Shown: positions 10,076 to 17,443 of the stretch, one piece after another
Numbering within the stretch: position 1 is the first letter of the stretch
Layout: the number at the start of each line of letters is the position of its first letter
Origin: Falsiroseomonas selenitidurans
Lineage (GTDB): Bacteria > Pseudomonadota > Alphaproteobacteria > Acetobacterales > Acetobacteraceae
DNA: 64,000 nt
Assembly (NCBI RefSeq): GCF_012103215.1
Contig: NZ_JAAVNE010000011.1
Span: 1 to 64,000 of the forward strand
Direction of reading: 5' to 3'
The notes under the pieces: model-generated
What the model was told of the DNA's origin: nothing
Databases searched by the model: none
Seen by the model: the letters and a program-made list of their open reading frames with translations, nothing else
Program-made: the position numbers and the translations under genes

Positions 10076-10558
10076 ATGACACAGGCTGAGCGCACCGAAC
10101 CGGCCACCGCCGCCTACCTCGCCCGCCGCGGCGTGTCCGGGCAGTGGCGCAGCTTCGTCCGTGCCCTGGTGGAGACGTTGGACGAGCATCTGGACCAGGA
10201 CGGCCGCGCGGCGCTGATGCGCGCCATCGGCCGCCGCATGGCGGAGGCGATGCCGCTGCCGCATTGCGACACGCTGAAGGGGCTGGAAGGCCACATGAAC
10301 GACGCGCTGGGCGCGGCGGAATGGGGCTATTGCCAGCTGGCCGTGGACATCGAACGGCAATGCCTGCTGGTCACCCACGCCGCCGCCCCGGCGGTCGGCG
10401 CCGGTCAGGATGCGGAGGGCGGCTGGGTGGCTGCGGTGCTGGAAGGCCTCTATGCCGGCTGGCTGTCGCAGCAGCCGGGCGCGAGCGCGGAGCTGGTGCC
10501 CGTCATCGCCACCTACACCGCCGGCGAAGCCAGGCTGGACTACGGCCGCGCCGCCTGA
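10076..10558 (+). CDS. bcsD: Cellulose synthase subunit D (AcsD/BcsD)
   Basis: The chosen ATG gives 160 residues, close to the 156 of Komagataeibacter AcsD; an upstream in-frame start at 10037 would overlap bcsC. The protein shares the recognisable AcsD pattern: a WGY motif (AEWGYCQL), a central segment resembling the family's IVHEDLPQVG, and VLEGLYAGWLSQQPGA near the C-terminus. AcsD is an octameric periplasmic ring whose passages guide nascent glucan chains into ordered fibrils, so this organism probably assembles ribbons or crystalline cellulose rather than only amorphous matrix. It is the last gene of the operon, 13 bp after bcsC, and is followed by a hairpin terminator. Confidence 0.9.
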   Translation: MTQAERTEPATAAYLARRGVSGQWRSFVRALVETLDEHLDQDGRAALMRAIGRRMAEAMPLPHCDTLKGLEGHMNDALGAAEWGYCQLAVDIERQCLLVTHAAAPAVGAGQDAEGGWVAAVLEGLYAGWLSQQPGASAELVPVIATYTAGEARLDYGRAA

Positions 10559-10567
10559 AAGGGGATA

Positions 10568-10601
10568 AGCCCACTCCCCCCTGCGGGTGGAGAGGGCTTT
10601 T
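10568..10601 (+). terminator. Rho-independent terminator after the cellulose operon
   Basis: Arms AGCCC (10568-10572) and GGGCT (10594-10598) extend inward through CTCC/GGAG and CCC/GGG with two single mismatches, around a CTGC loop, and run into TTTT. It sits between bcsD and the convergent hyuA, and may stop transcription of both. Confidence 0.65.
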
Positions 10602-10606
10602 GCGGC

Positions 10607-12661
10607 CTAACCCTCCTCCACCGCCACCTCCAGCCAGCCGCGCGCATCCAGATGGGCGACGTCGCCCGGCAGCAGCAGCACGGTGGTCGTGTCGCTCTCC
10701 ACGATCGCCGGGCCGGGCACCTGCTGCCCCGGCGCCAGTTCGGTGAAGGCGAAGACCGGCAGGTCGCGCAGGGCGCCGGCCACGAAGGCGCGGCGGGTCG
10801 CCACCGGGGCGGCAGGCTCGCCGGCCACCTGCGCCGGTGCCGGCAGCGACGGCAGGCGGCCGATGGCGGCCACGCGCGCCGTCACCAGCACCACCTCCTC
10901 GCCGCGCAGCGCATAGGTGAACAGCGCCTCGTGCCGCGCATGGAAGGCCTCGGCGAGCGCGGCGGGCAGGCCGGGGGCCGGCCAGTCCACGCCATCCAGC
11001 GGCACGCCCACCTCGAAGACCTGCTCGCCATAGCGCAGGTCGGCGCTGCGGCGGATGGCGGGCTCGCCATCCATCCATTCGGCCATGCGGGCGCGGGCGC
11101 TGGCTTCCAGCTCCGCGAACAGGGCGCGCAGGGCCGGTTCCTCCGGCAGGCCGGCGGCGCCGACCAGGCTGCGGGCGACCTCGTAGCGCAGGTCGGTCTG
11201 CAGCATCCCCCAGGCGGATAGCCCGGCCGCCAGCAGCGGCACGGCGACGCGCCGCATGCCGAGGTCCCGCGCCACGGCGCTGGCATGCAGCCCCGCCGCG
11301 CCGCCGAAGGCCAGCAGGCAGAAGCCGCGCGGATCGACGCCGCGGCGCACGGTGGCGACACGGATGCCATCCGCCATGGCGACATTGGCCAGCGCATGGA
11401 TGCCCGCGGCACAGGCCAGCATCCCGAGGCCCAGCGTCGCGCCCAGCCGCGCCACCGCCGCTTCCGCTGCCGCCAGGTCCAGCACCCGCCTGCCACCCAG
11501 GAAGCGCGCCGGGTCCAGGTAGCCCAGCACCAGGTTCGCGTCCGTCACCGCCGGTTCGGTGCCGCCGGCGCCGTAGCAGGCCGGGCCGGGCACCGCGCCG
11601 GCGCTGCGCGGGCCGACGCGCATCATCCCGCCGGCACCGACATGGGCGAGCGAGCCGCCGCCGGCGCCGAGCGTCACGATGTCCAGGCTCTCCAGCGCGA
11701 TGCGCTCCCCGCCCACCATCCGCCCACGGCCCAGCGCGGCTTCCCCACCGCTGATCAGCGCGACATCGGTGGAGGTGCCGCCGACATCGAAGGTGACGAG
11801 GTCCGCCCCCAGCCCGGCGCGGGCCAGCGCCAGCCCGGCGGCAACCCCGCCCGCGGGGCCGGAGAGCGCCGTGCCGGCGGCCAGCCGCGCGGCCTCCGCC
11901 ACCGGGGCCACCCCGCCATGGGAGAGGATGACGAAGAGCGGGGCGCGCAGCCCGGCCTCCGCCAGGCGGGTTTCCAGCCGGCCGAGATAGCCCGCGACGA
12001 TCGGCCCGACCGCGGCGTTGACCACGGTGGTGGAGAAACGCTCGAACTCCTTGATCTGCGGCAGCACGTCGGAGGAGAGCGTCACATAGGTGCCGGGCAG
12101 GGCGGCGGCGATGGCGGCCCCGGCCGCCTGTTCATGGGACGGGTCGCGCCAGGCGTGCAGCAGGCAGATGGCAACGCCTTGCACCTGCTCCGCCCGCAGC
12201 GCGGCGATGGCGGCCTCCAGGCTGGCGGGGTCCAGCGCCACTGCCACCGCGCCATCGGCGCGGAGGCGCTCCCGCAGGGGCAGGCGCAGGCGGCGCGGCA
12301 CCAGGGGCGCGGGGGGCGGCAGGCGCAGATCGTAGCGTTCGGGCTTCAGACCCTCCCGCATCTCGATCACGTCGCGATGGCCCTCGGTGGTCAGCAGGCC
12401 GATGCGCGCGGTGCGGCGTTCCAGCAGCGCGTTGGTCGCCACCGTGGTGCCATGCACCAGGCGCTCCGTCGCGGCCAGCAGGTCGGGCAGGGGCAGGCCG
12501 AGCATCCCGGCCAGCACGCCGAGGCCATCCAGCACGCCGCGGGACTGGTCATCGGGCGTGGTGGCGGCCTTGGCGAGCAGCGTCTCGCCATCCGCGCCGA
12601 TGCAGACGACATCGGTGAAGGTGCCGCCGACGTCGCAGCCGATCCGGTAGGGGGCGCGCAT
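10607..12661 (-). CDS. hyuA: Hydantoinase/oxoprolinase family protein, subunit A (HyuA)
   Basis: A 684-residue member of the HyuA / N-methylhydantoinase A / 5-oxoprolinase-A family. The N-terminus has the sugar-kinase-like phosphate loop DVGGTFTDVV, and a second ATPase-type element, VTFDVGGTSTDVALI, lies near residue 280. These enzymes use ATP to open cyclic amides such as 5-oxoproline or N-methylhydantoin, or carboxylate ketones, together with subunit B. Its ATG overlaps the hyuB stop by one base (TGATG), so the pair is translationally coupled. The substrate cannot be read from sequence. Confidence 0.9.
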   Translation of the reverse strand: MRAPYRIGCDVGGTFTDVVCIGADGETLLAKAATTPDDQSRGVLDGLGVLAGMLGLPLPDLLAATERLVHGTTVATNALLERRTARIGLLTTEGHRDVIEMREGLKPERYDLRLPPPAPLVPRRLRLPLRERLRADGAVAVALDPASLEAAIAALRAEQVQGVAICLLHAWRDPSHEQAAGAAIAAALPGTYVTLSSDVLPQIKEFERFSTTVVNAAVGPIVAGYLGRLETRLAEAGLRAPLFVILSHGGVAPVAEAARLAAGTALSGPAGGVAAGLALARAGLGADLVTFDVGGTSTDVALISGGEAALGRGRMVGGERIALESLDIVTLGAGGGSLAHVGAGGMMRVGPRSAGAVPGPACYGAGGTEPAVTDANLVLGYLDPARFLGGRRVLDLAAAEAAVARLGATLGLGMLACAAGIHALANVAMADGIRVATVRRGVDPRGFCLLAFGGAAGLHASAVARDLGMRRVAVPLLAAGLSAWGMLQTDLRYEVARSLVGAAGLPEEPALRALFAELEASARARMAEWMDGEPAIRRSADLRYGEQVFEVGVPLDGVDWPAPGLPAALAEAFHARHEALFTYALRGEEVVLVTARVAAIGRLPSLPAPAQVAGEPAAPVATRRAFVAGALRDLPVFAFTELAPGQQVPGPAIVESDTTTVLLLPGDVAHLDARGWLEVAVEEG

Positions 12662-14370
12662 CAGACCACACCTTCCGCAGCATCCGCCGCGCGGGCGGCG
12701 GGCTCGCGCCGGGCCGGGTCACCCCAGCCGCCGCCGCCGCCGGAGCGCACATGAATCACGTCCCCGGGCGCCAGCTGCACGCCGGTTTCCTTGGTGCGCA
12801 GGTCGCGCGGCGTGCCCTGGCGGGGGATCAGCGTGTAGCGGTGCGGCGCGCCATCCTGCCCGCCCAGCATGCCCGCCGCGCCGTGGCGGGCACCGTCGCC
12901 GGCGGTGTTGGCGCGGGCCGGGCCGGAGGTTTCCACCACCAGCTCCAGCTCCCCGCCCAGCCCGCCGCGGAACTGCCCGTCCCCGGCCGAACCGGGCAGG
13001 AATTCATGGCGGCGGAAGAACAGCGGGAAGCGCGCCTCCGCCATCTCAACGCTGCCGAATTTCAGCCCGCCGGCGGAATGCCATTCGCCGACGCCGGACC
13101 AGCCATCGCCCTGGGCATGGCCGCCGCCGCCGGGGCGGGCATGGAACAGGTGCCAGACGAAGCGGCGGCCCGGGCGGCGCGGGTCCTCGCCCTGGATGGC
13201 GATGCGGAAGCGCCGGCCCCAGCCGCCCATGGCCCGGTCCGGGCAGGCGGCGGCGAGCGCCTTGACCACCGCCTCCACGATCTCGTTCGAGCAATGGCTG
13301 GTGCAGAGCGTCACCGCCGCGCCGGGGGCGGCGCGCACCACGGTGCCTTCGCGCGCCAGCACCGTCAGCGGCCGGAAGGCGCCGTCATTCTTCGCCACCT
13401 CCGGGTCCAGCAGATAGGCCAGCGCCATCCGCACGGCGGAGACGGTGTTGGGCCAGGAGGAATTGACGAAGCCGAGCGTCTGCGGGTCGCTGTCCGTCAG
13501 ATCCACGGTCAGGCTGTCGCCCCGCTTGGTGACGGTGGCGCGGATGGCGATGTCCTCCGCGCCATGGCCGTCATCGTCCAGCAGCGCCACGCCCTGCCAG
13601 GTGCCGTCTTCCCAGCCGCCGATGATGCGGCGGGCATGGGCTTCCGCCAGGTCCAGGATGGCATCGGTGGCGGCGGCGAGCGTCGCGGCGCCGTGGCTGG
13701 CCAGCAGCGCCTGCAGCCGCTTCGCGCCCAGCCTGGCGGCGCCCCACATCGCCATCAGGTCGCCGCGGAAGTCGCGCGCGATGCGGGTGTTGAGCGCCAG
13801 CATGGCGACCAGATCCTCGCGCAGCGTATCGCCCTCGCCCAGCCGGATCGGCGGGATGCGGATGCCTTCCTGCCAGATCTCGGTGGCGGAGGGGTTGTAG
13901 CCGCCATGGGTGGCGCCGCCGATGTCGGACTGGTGGGCGCGGACCACGCAGAGGAAGACCAAATCAGGGTCGACATTCCCGTCCCGATGATCCGGGGCCG
14001 CAGGCCGAGGGTCTGAATCGCGCCGGGGCCCGTCAAAGACGGGCAAGACAATGGTCAGGTCGGGCAGATGGCTGCCGCCATGCCAGGGGTCGTTCAGCAG
14101 GAAGGTGTCGCCCGGCCGCATCTGGCCCGGGAAGGCGTCCAGCACCGCCTGGGCGGCGAAGGGCATGGCGCCGACATGCACCGGGATATGGTCCGCCTGC
14201 GCCACCAGCCGCGCCCGCGCGTCACACAGCGCGATGGAGAAATCGCGGGAGGAGTTGAGGATCTGGGAGGTGGCGGTGCGCAGCAGCGCCTCCCCCATCT
14301 CCTCCACCACAGCGCGGAAGCGGTTTTCCAGCACCGCGAGGGTGACGGGATCGGGCGTTGCATTCGGCAT
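12661..14370 (-). CDS. hyuB: Hydantoinase B/oxoprolinase family protein, subunit B (HyuB), with an in-frame insertion
   Basis: The start chosen at 14370 (MPNATPDPVTL) matches family N-termini; in-frame upstream codons to 14460 look untranslated. The protein carries the HyuB landmarks LLNDPWHGGSHLPDLT and VRAHQSDIGG, and a Gly-rich tail (HVRSGGGGGWGDPARR). It is the partner of the adjacent HyuA. Between VFDG and LVFLCVVRAHQ there is a stretch of about 22-23 residues rich in Asp, Pro and Arg (13960-14028 on the plus strand) that normal HyuB proteins lack and whose codons (CCT, TTG, AAT) are unusual for this window. It looks like a small repeat inserted in frame; whether the enzyme still works is unknown. 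Confidence 0.88.
   Translation of the reverse strand: MPNATPDPVTLAVLENRFRAVVEEMGEALLRTATSQILNSSRDFSIALCDARARLVAQADHIPVHVGAMPFAAQAVLDAFPGQMRPGDTFLLNDPWHGGSHLPDLTIVLPVFDGPRRDSDPRPAAPDHRDGNVDPDLVFLCVVRAHQSDIGGATHGGYNPSATEIWQEGIRIPPIRLGEGDTLREDLVAMLALNTRIARDFRGDLMAMWGAARLGAKRLQALLASHGAATLAAATDAILDLAEAHARRIIGGWEDGTWQGVALLDDDGHGAEDIAIRATVTKRGDSLTVDLTDSDPQTLGFVNSSWPNTVSAVRMALAYLLDPEVAKNDGAFRPLTVLAREGTVVRAAPGAAVTLCTSHCSNEIVEAVVKALAAACPDRAMGGWGRRFRIAIQGEDPRRPGRRFVWHLFHARPGGGGHAQGDGWSGVGEWHSAGGLKFGSVEMAEARFPLFFRRHEFLPGSAGDGQFRGGLGGELELVVETSGPARANTAGDGARHGAAGMLGGQDGAPHRYTLIPRQGTPRDLRTKETGVQLAPGDVIHVRSGGGGGWGDPARREPAARAADAAEGVV
13960..14028 (-). repeat. Putative in-frame inserted repeat element inside hyuB
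   Basis: About 69 bp, a multiple of three, interrupt an otherwise standard HyuB sequence. Composition and codon choice shift locally (three CCT codons, TTG, AAT). It contains the short palindrome GGCCTGCGGCC and TCAG/CTGA near its two ends. This is the behaviour of a protein-tolerated palindromic element, but I cannot find a second copy in the window to prove it. Confidence 0.45.
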
Positions 14371-14468
14371 GGGATGACCGTCACGCCCCGGCCGCGGCGC
14401 GTCAAGCGGGGCTGCCGCGCGCGGGGTGGTCTGGCGGTGCGCGCCGTGCAGTCGCATCATGCGGAAGA

Positions 14469-15953
14469 ATGGAACGCGCCACGACCCTCACCGAGCTGAT
14501 CGAGCACAGCGCCGCCACGCGGCCGGATGCGCCGGCCTTCCCCGGCCTCGGCTGGGCGCAGGCGGCGGCGCTTGTGCGGCGCCTGGCGGGCGGGCTGGAA
14601 CGGGCGGGCATCGGGCCGGGCGACCGGGTGGCGATCTTCCTGCCGAATCGGCCGGATTTTCTGCTGCTGCTGTTCGCGCTCGCCCGGCGCGGGGCCTGCG
14701 CCATCCTTCTGAACACGCGTTTCCGCCAGGCGGAGCTGGAAAACCTGCTCGGCCGGGCGCAGCCGGTGGCCATCGCCGTGGCGCGGGATTTCGCCACCGT
14801 CGACCTCGCCGCCGTGCTGCCGGCACCGCCGCCCTCGCTGCGGCTGGTGCTGGGCATGGATGGGCTCGGCGCGGGCAGCCTCGCCGGCCTGCCGGTGCTG
14901 CCCCGTGCCGCGCTGCTGGATGGGGCGGAGGCCGCGGATTGGGCGCGGCCGGAGGCGGAGGCGCTGACCTTCACCACCAGCGGCACCACCGCCGGGCCGA
15001 AGCTGGTGCTGCACCGCCAGCGCAGCCTGGCGCATCATGCGGGCGACGTGGCAGCGGCGATCGGCACGGCGGCACCGGGCGCGGCGCTGCTGGCCGCCGT
15101 GCCGCTCTGCGGCACCTTCGGGCTGACCGCGGCGCTGGCCGCCCTGGCCGGCGCCGCGCGCATCGATTGCCTGGAGCGGTTCGAGGCGAGGGAGGCCGAT
15201 GCCGCCATCCGCGCCGGCGGCATCACCCACATGGTGGGCGGCGACGATCTGCTGCTGAAGCTGGCGGAGGCCGCCGGCAGCCGCCCCTACGCCCCCTTCG
15301 CCTTCACCGGCTTCGCCGGCTTCCACGGCCAGGCGGACCGCGTGCTGGCGGAGTCGGACCGGCTGCGCCTGGCTGCCCGCGGCGTCTATGGCAGTTCCGA
15401 GGCCCAGGCGCTGTTCGCCGGCCAAGCCCCCGCCGGGCCGCATCGCGCGGTGGGCGGCGGCCACCCCTTCGCGCCGGCGGCCGCCTGGCGCATCGCGGAG
15501 GATGGGGAACTGCTGCTGCGCGGCCCCTCCCTGTTCGATCGCTACCTGGGCAATCCGGAGGCCACGGCCGCCGCCCGCACCGCGGAGGGCTGGTTCCGCA
15601 GCGGCGATTTGGCGGCGGCGCAGGCCGATGGCGGCTTCGGCTTCCTGACGCGGCGCGGCGACGCGCTGCGGATCGGCGGCTTCCTGGTCTCGCCGGAGGA
15701 GATCGAGGGGTTCCTCCAGGCCCAGCCCGGCGTCGCCGCGGCCCAGGTGGTGGAGGCCGGCGGCAGGCCCGTGGCCTTCGTCATCCCCGGCCCGGGCTAC
15801 AGCGAGGCCGCCCTGGCCGCGGCGGCGCGCCGGTCGCTGGCCAGATTCAAGCAGCCGGCGCGGATCGTGGCGCTGGCGGCCTTTCCCGTGGTGGACGGGC
15901 CCAACGGCCCGAAGATCCAGCGCGCGAAGCTGCGGGAGATGGCGGCCGGGTGA
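14469..15953 (+). CDS. AMP-binding acyl-CoA synthetase/ligase
   Basis: A 494-residue ANL-superfamily adenylating enzyme starting at MERATTLTEL; in-frame codons upstream overlap the hyuB promoter side and are not conserved-looking. Motifs: the P-loop TFTTSGTTAGPKLV near residue 165, VYGSSEAQ (A5-like), GWFRSGDLA (A7/A8) and the C-terminal GPNGPKIQRAKLRE with the catalytic Lys. It should convert a carboxylic acid, ATP and CoA into an acyl-CoA. It diverges from hyuB across about 98 bp and its stop overlaps the GTG start of the following exporter, so both form one operon. The acid used is not evident. Confidence 0.88.
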   Translation: MERATTLTELIEHSAATRPDAPAFPGLGWAQAAALVRRLAGGLERAGIGPGDRVAIFLPNRPDFLLLLFALARRGACAILLNTRFRQAELENLLGRAQPVAIAVARDFATVDLAAVLPAPPPSLRLVLGMDGLGAGSLAGLPVLPRAALLDGAEAADWARPEAEALTFTTSGTTAGPKLVLHRQRSLAHHAGDVAAAIGTAAPGAALLAAVPLCGTFGLTAALAALAGAARIDCLERFEAREADAAIRAGGITHMVGGDDLLLKLAEAAGSRPYAPFAFTGFAGFHGQADRVLAESDRLRLAARGVYGSSEAQALFAGQAPAGPHRAVGGGHPFAPAAAWRIAEDGELLLRGPSLFDRYLGNPEATAAARTAEGWFRSGDLAAAQADGGFGFLTRRGDALRIGGFLVSPEEIEGFLQAQPGVAAAQVVEAGGRPVAFVIPGPGYSEAALAAAARRSLARFKQPARIVALAAFPVVDGPNGPKIQRAKLREMAAG

Positions 15954-17368
15954 GCGAGACCGCCAAAGCGCCGCGCGACCCGCGCATCGTCGCGGCCATC
16001 GTCGCCAGCGCGCTGTTCATGCAGAATCTGGACAGCAGCGTGGTGGCCACCGCGCTGCCGGCCATGGCCGCGGATCTCGGGCGGGACCCGGTGCATCTGT
16101 CCGTCGCCATCACCTCCTACCTCGTGGCGCTCTGCGTCTTCATCCCGGTCTCGGGCTGGGTGGCGGACCGCTTCGGGCCGCGGCGGGTGTTCATGCTGGC
16201 GATCGTGGTCTTCACCGGCGCCTCCGCCCTGGTGGGGCTGTCGCAGGGGCTGGGCACGCTGGTGGCGGCGCGGGTGCTGCAGGGGCTGGGCGGGGCGATG
16301 ATGGTGCCGGTCGGCCGACTGCTGCTGCTGCGCCGCGTCCGCAAGGAGGAATTGCTGACGGCGATGACGTGGCTGACCATGCCGGCGCTGCTCGGCCCGG
16401 TGTTCGGTCCGCCGGTGGGCGGGCTGCTGACGGACATGGTGTCCTGGCGCGCGGTGTTCTGGATCAACATCCCGGTCGGCGCCATTGGCCTGCTGCTGGT
16501 CTGGCGCTTCATCCCGGAGTTGGAACCGCAGGACCCCGGGCCGCTGGATGGCAGGGGGCTGACGCTGTGGGGTCTGTCGCTCGCGCTGCTGGTCTCGGGG
16601 CTGGAGACGGTGGGGCGGCCCATCGTGCCGCAAGGGGTGACCTTCGCCATGCTCGGGCTGGGGGCGGCGGTGACGCTGGCGGCCATCCGCCATTCGCGGC
16701 GCGCCACGCGGCCGGCGGTGGATCTGGGGCTGCTCAGCATCCCCACCTTCGGCATGCCGATGCTCAGCGGCACGCTGTTCCGCATCGGCGCCGGCGCGCT
16801 GCCCTTCCTGCTGCCGCTGACGCTGCAGCTGGTGTTCGGGCTCTCGGCCTCGGCCAGCGGGCTGGTCACCTTCGCCACGGCGCTGGGGGCGCTGGTGATG
16901 AAGCCGCTGATCCGCCCGGTGCTGCGACGCTTCGGCTTCCGCACCGTGCTGGTGGCGAACACGGTGCTGGCTGCGGCCGGGGTGGCGGTCTGCGCCCTGT
17001 TCACGCCGTCCTGGCCGCCGATTGCCATCTTCCTGGTGCTGGCGGCCGGCGGGCTTTCCCGGTCCCTGCAATTCACCTCCATGGCCACCATGGCCTTCGC
17101 CGATGTGCCGACCAACAAGCTGGCGGCGGCCACCGCCATGACCGGCACGCTGCAGCAATTCTCCGTGGCGCTGGGCGTGGTGCTGGGGTCGCTGACGCTG
17201 TCGGCCGGCATGGCCTGGCACGGCACGGAAAGCCCCGGCCTGGCGGAATTCCAGATGGGCTTCGTCCTCGCCGGGCTGGTCATCCTCTCCATGCTGCCGG
17301 GCGCGCTGCGCCTGGCCCCCGATGCCGGGGCGCGGGTTTCCGGCCACAAGGCGCTGCCGCCGGCTTGA
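15950..17368 (+). CDS. MFS multidrug exporter, DHA2 (EmrB/QacA) family
   Basis: The GTG at 15950 overlaps the TGA of the acyl-CoA synthetase and starts a 472-residue, highly hydrophobic protein with about 14 predicted membrane helices. Family markers are QNLDSSVVATALPAMAADLG in the first helix, WVADRFGPRRVFM (motif A) and VLQGLGGAMMVPVGR (motif C region), all typical of the 14-helix DHA2 group that exports drugs or lipophilic compounds by proton antiport. A frame that stays open well upstream is only a shadow over the synthetase gene. Coupling with an acyl-CoA synthetase could mean export of a related metabolite, but this is conjecture. Confidence 0.9.
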   Translation: MSETAKAPRDPRIVAAIVASALFMQNLDSSVVATALPAMAADLGRDPVHLSVAITSYLVALCVFIPVSGWVADRFGPRRVFMLAIVVFTGASALVGLSQGLGTLVAARVLQGLGGAMMVPVGRLLLLRRVRKEELLTAMTWLTMPALLGPVFGPPVGGLLTDMVSWRAVFWINIPVGAIGLLLVWRFIPELEPQDPGPLDGRGLTLWGLSLALLVSGLETVGRPIVPQGVTFAMLGLGAAVTLAAIRHSRRATRPAVDLGLLSIPTFGMPMLSGTLFRIGAGALPFLLPLTLQLVFGLSASASGLVTFATALGALVMKPLIRPVLRRFGFRTVLVANTVLAAAGVAVCALFTPSWPPIAIFLVLAAGGLSRSLQFTSMATMAFADVPTNKLAAATAMTGTLQQFSVALGVVLGSLTLSAGMAWHGTESPGLAEFQMGFVLAGLVILSMLPGALRLAPDAGARVSGHKALPPA

Positions 17369-17443
17369 TTGCGGCGCGGCAGCGGCTGCACGCAACGGCG
17401 GCGGCATGCCATGCTGCCGCCAACGCCGGTCCGGGAGCCCACC

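Noticed and set aside
6139..10107. Long open frame antisense to bcsC
   Set aside because: It is a shadow: low-complexity composition and no motifs, opposed to a full TPR/barrel protein with signal peptide.
14426..17368. Apparent acyl-CoA-synthetase-shifted frame fused to the MFS exporter
   Set aside because: The upstream part is a wrong frame over the synthetase; the exporter has its own GTG start at 15950.
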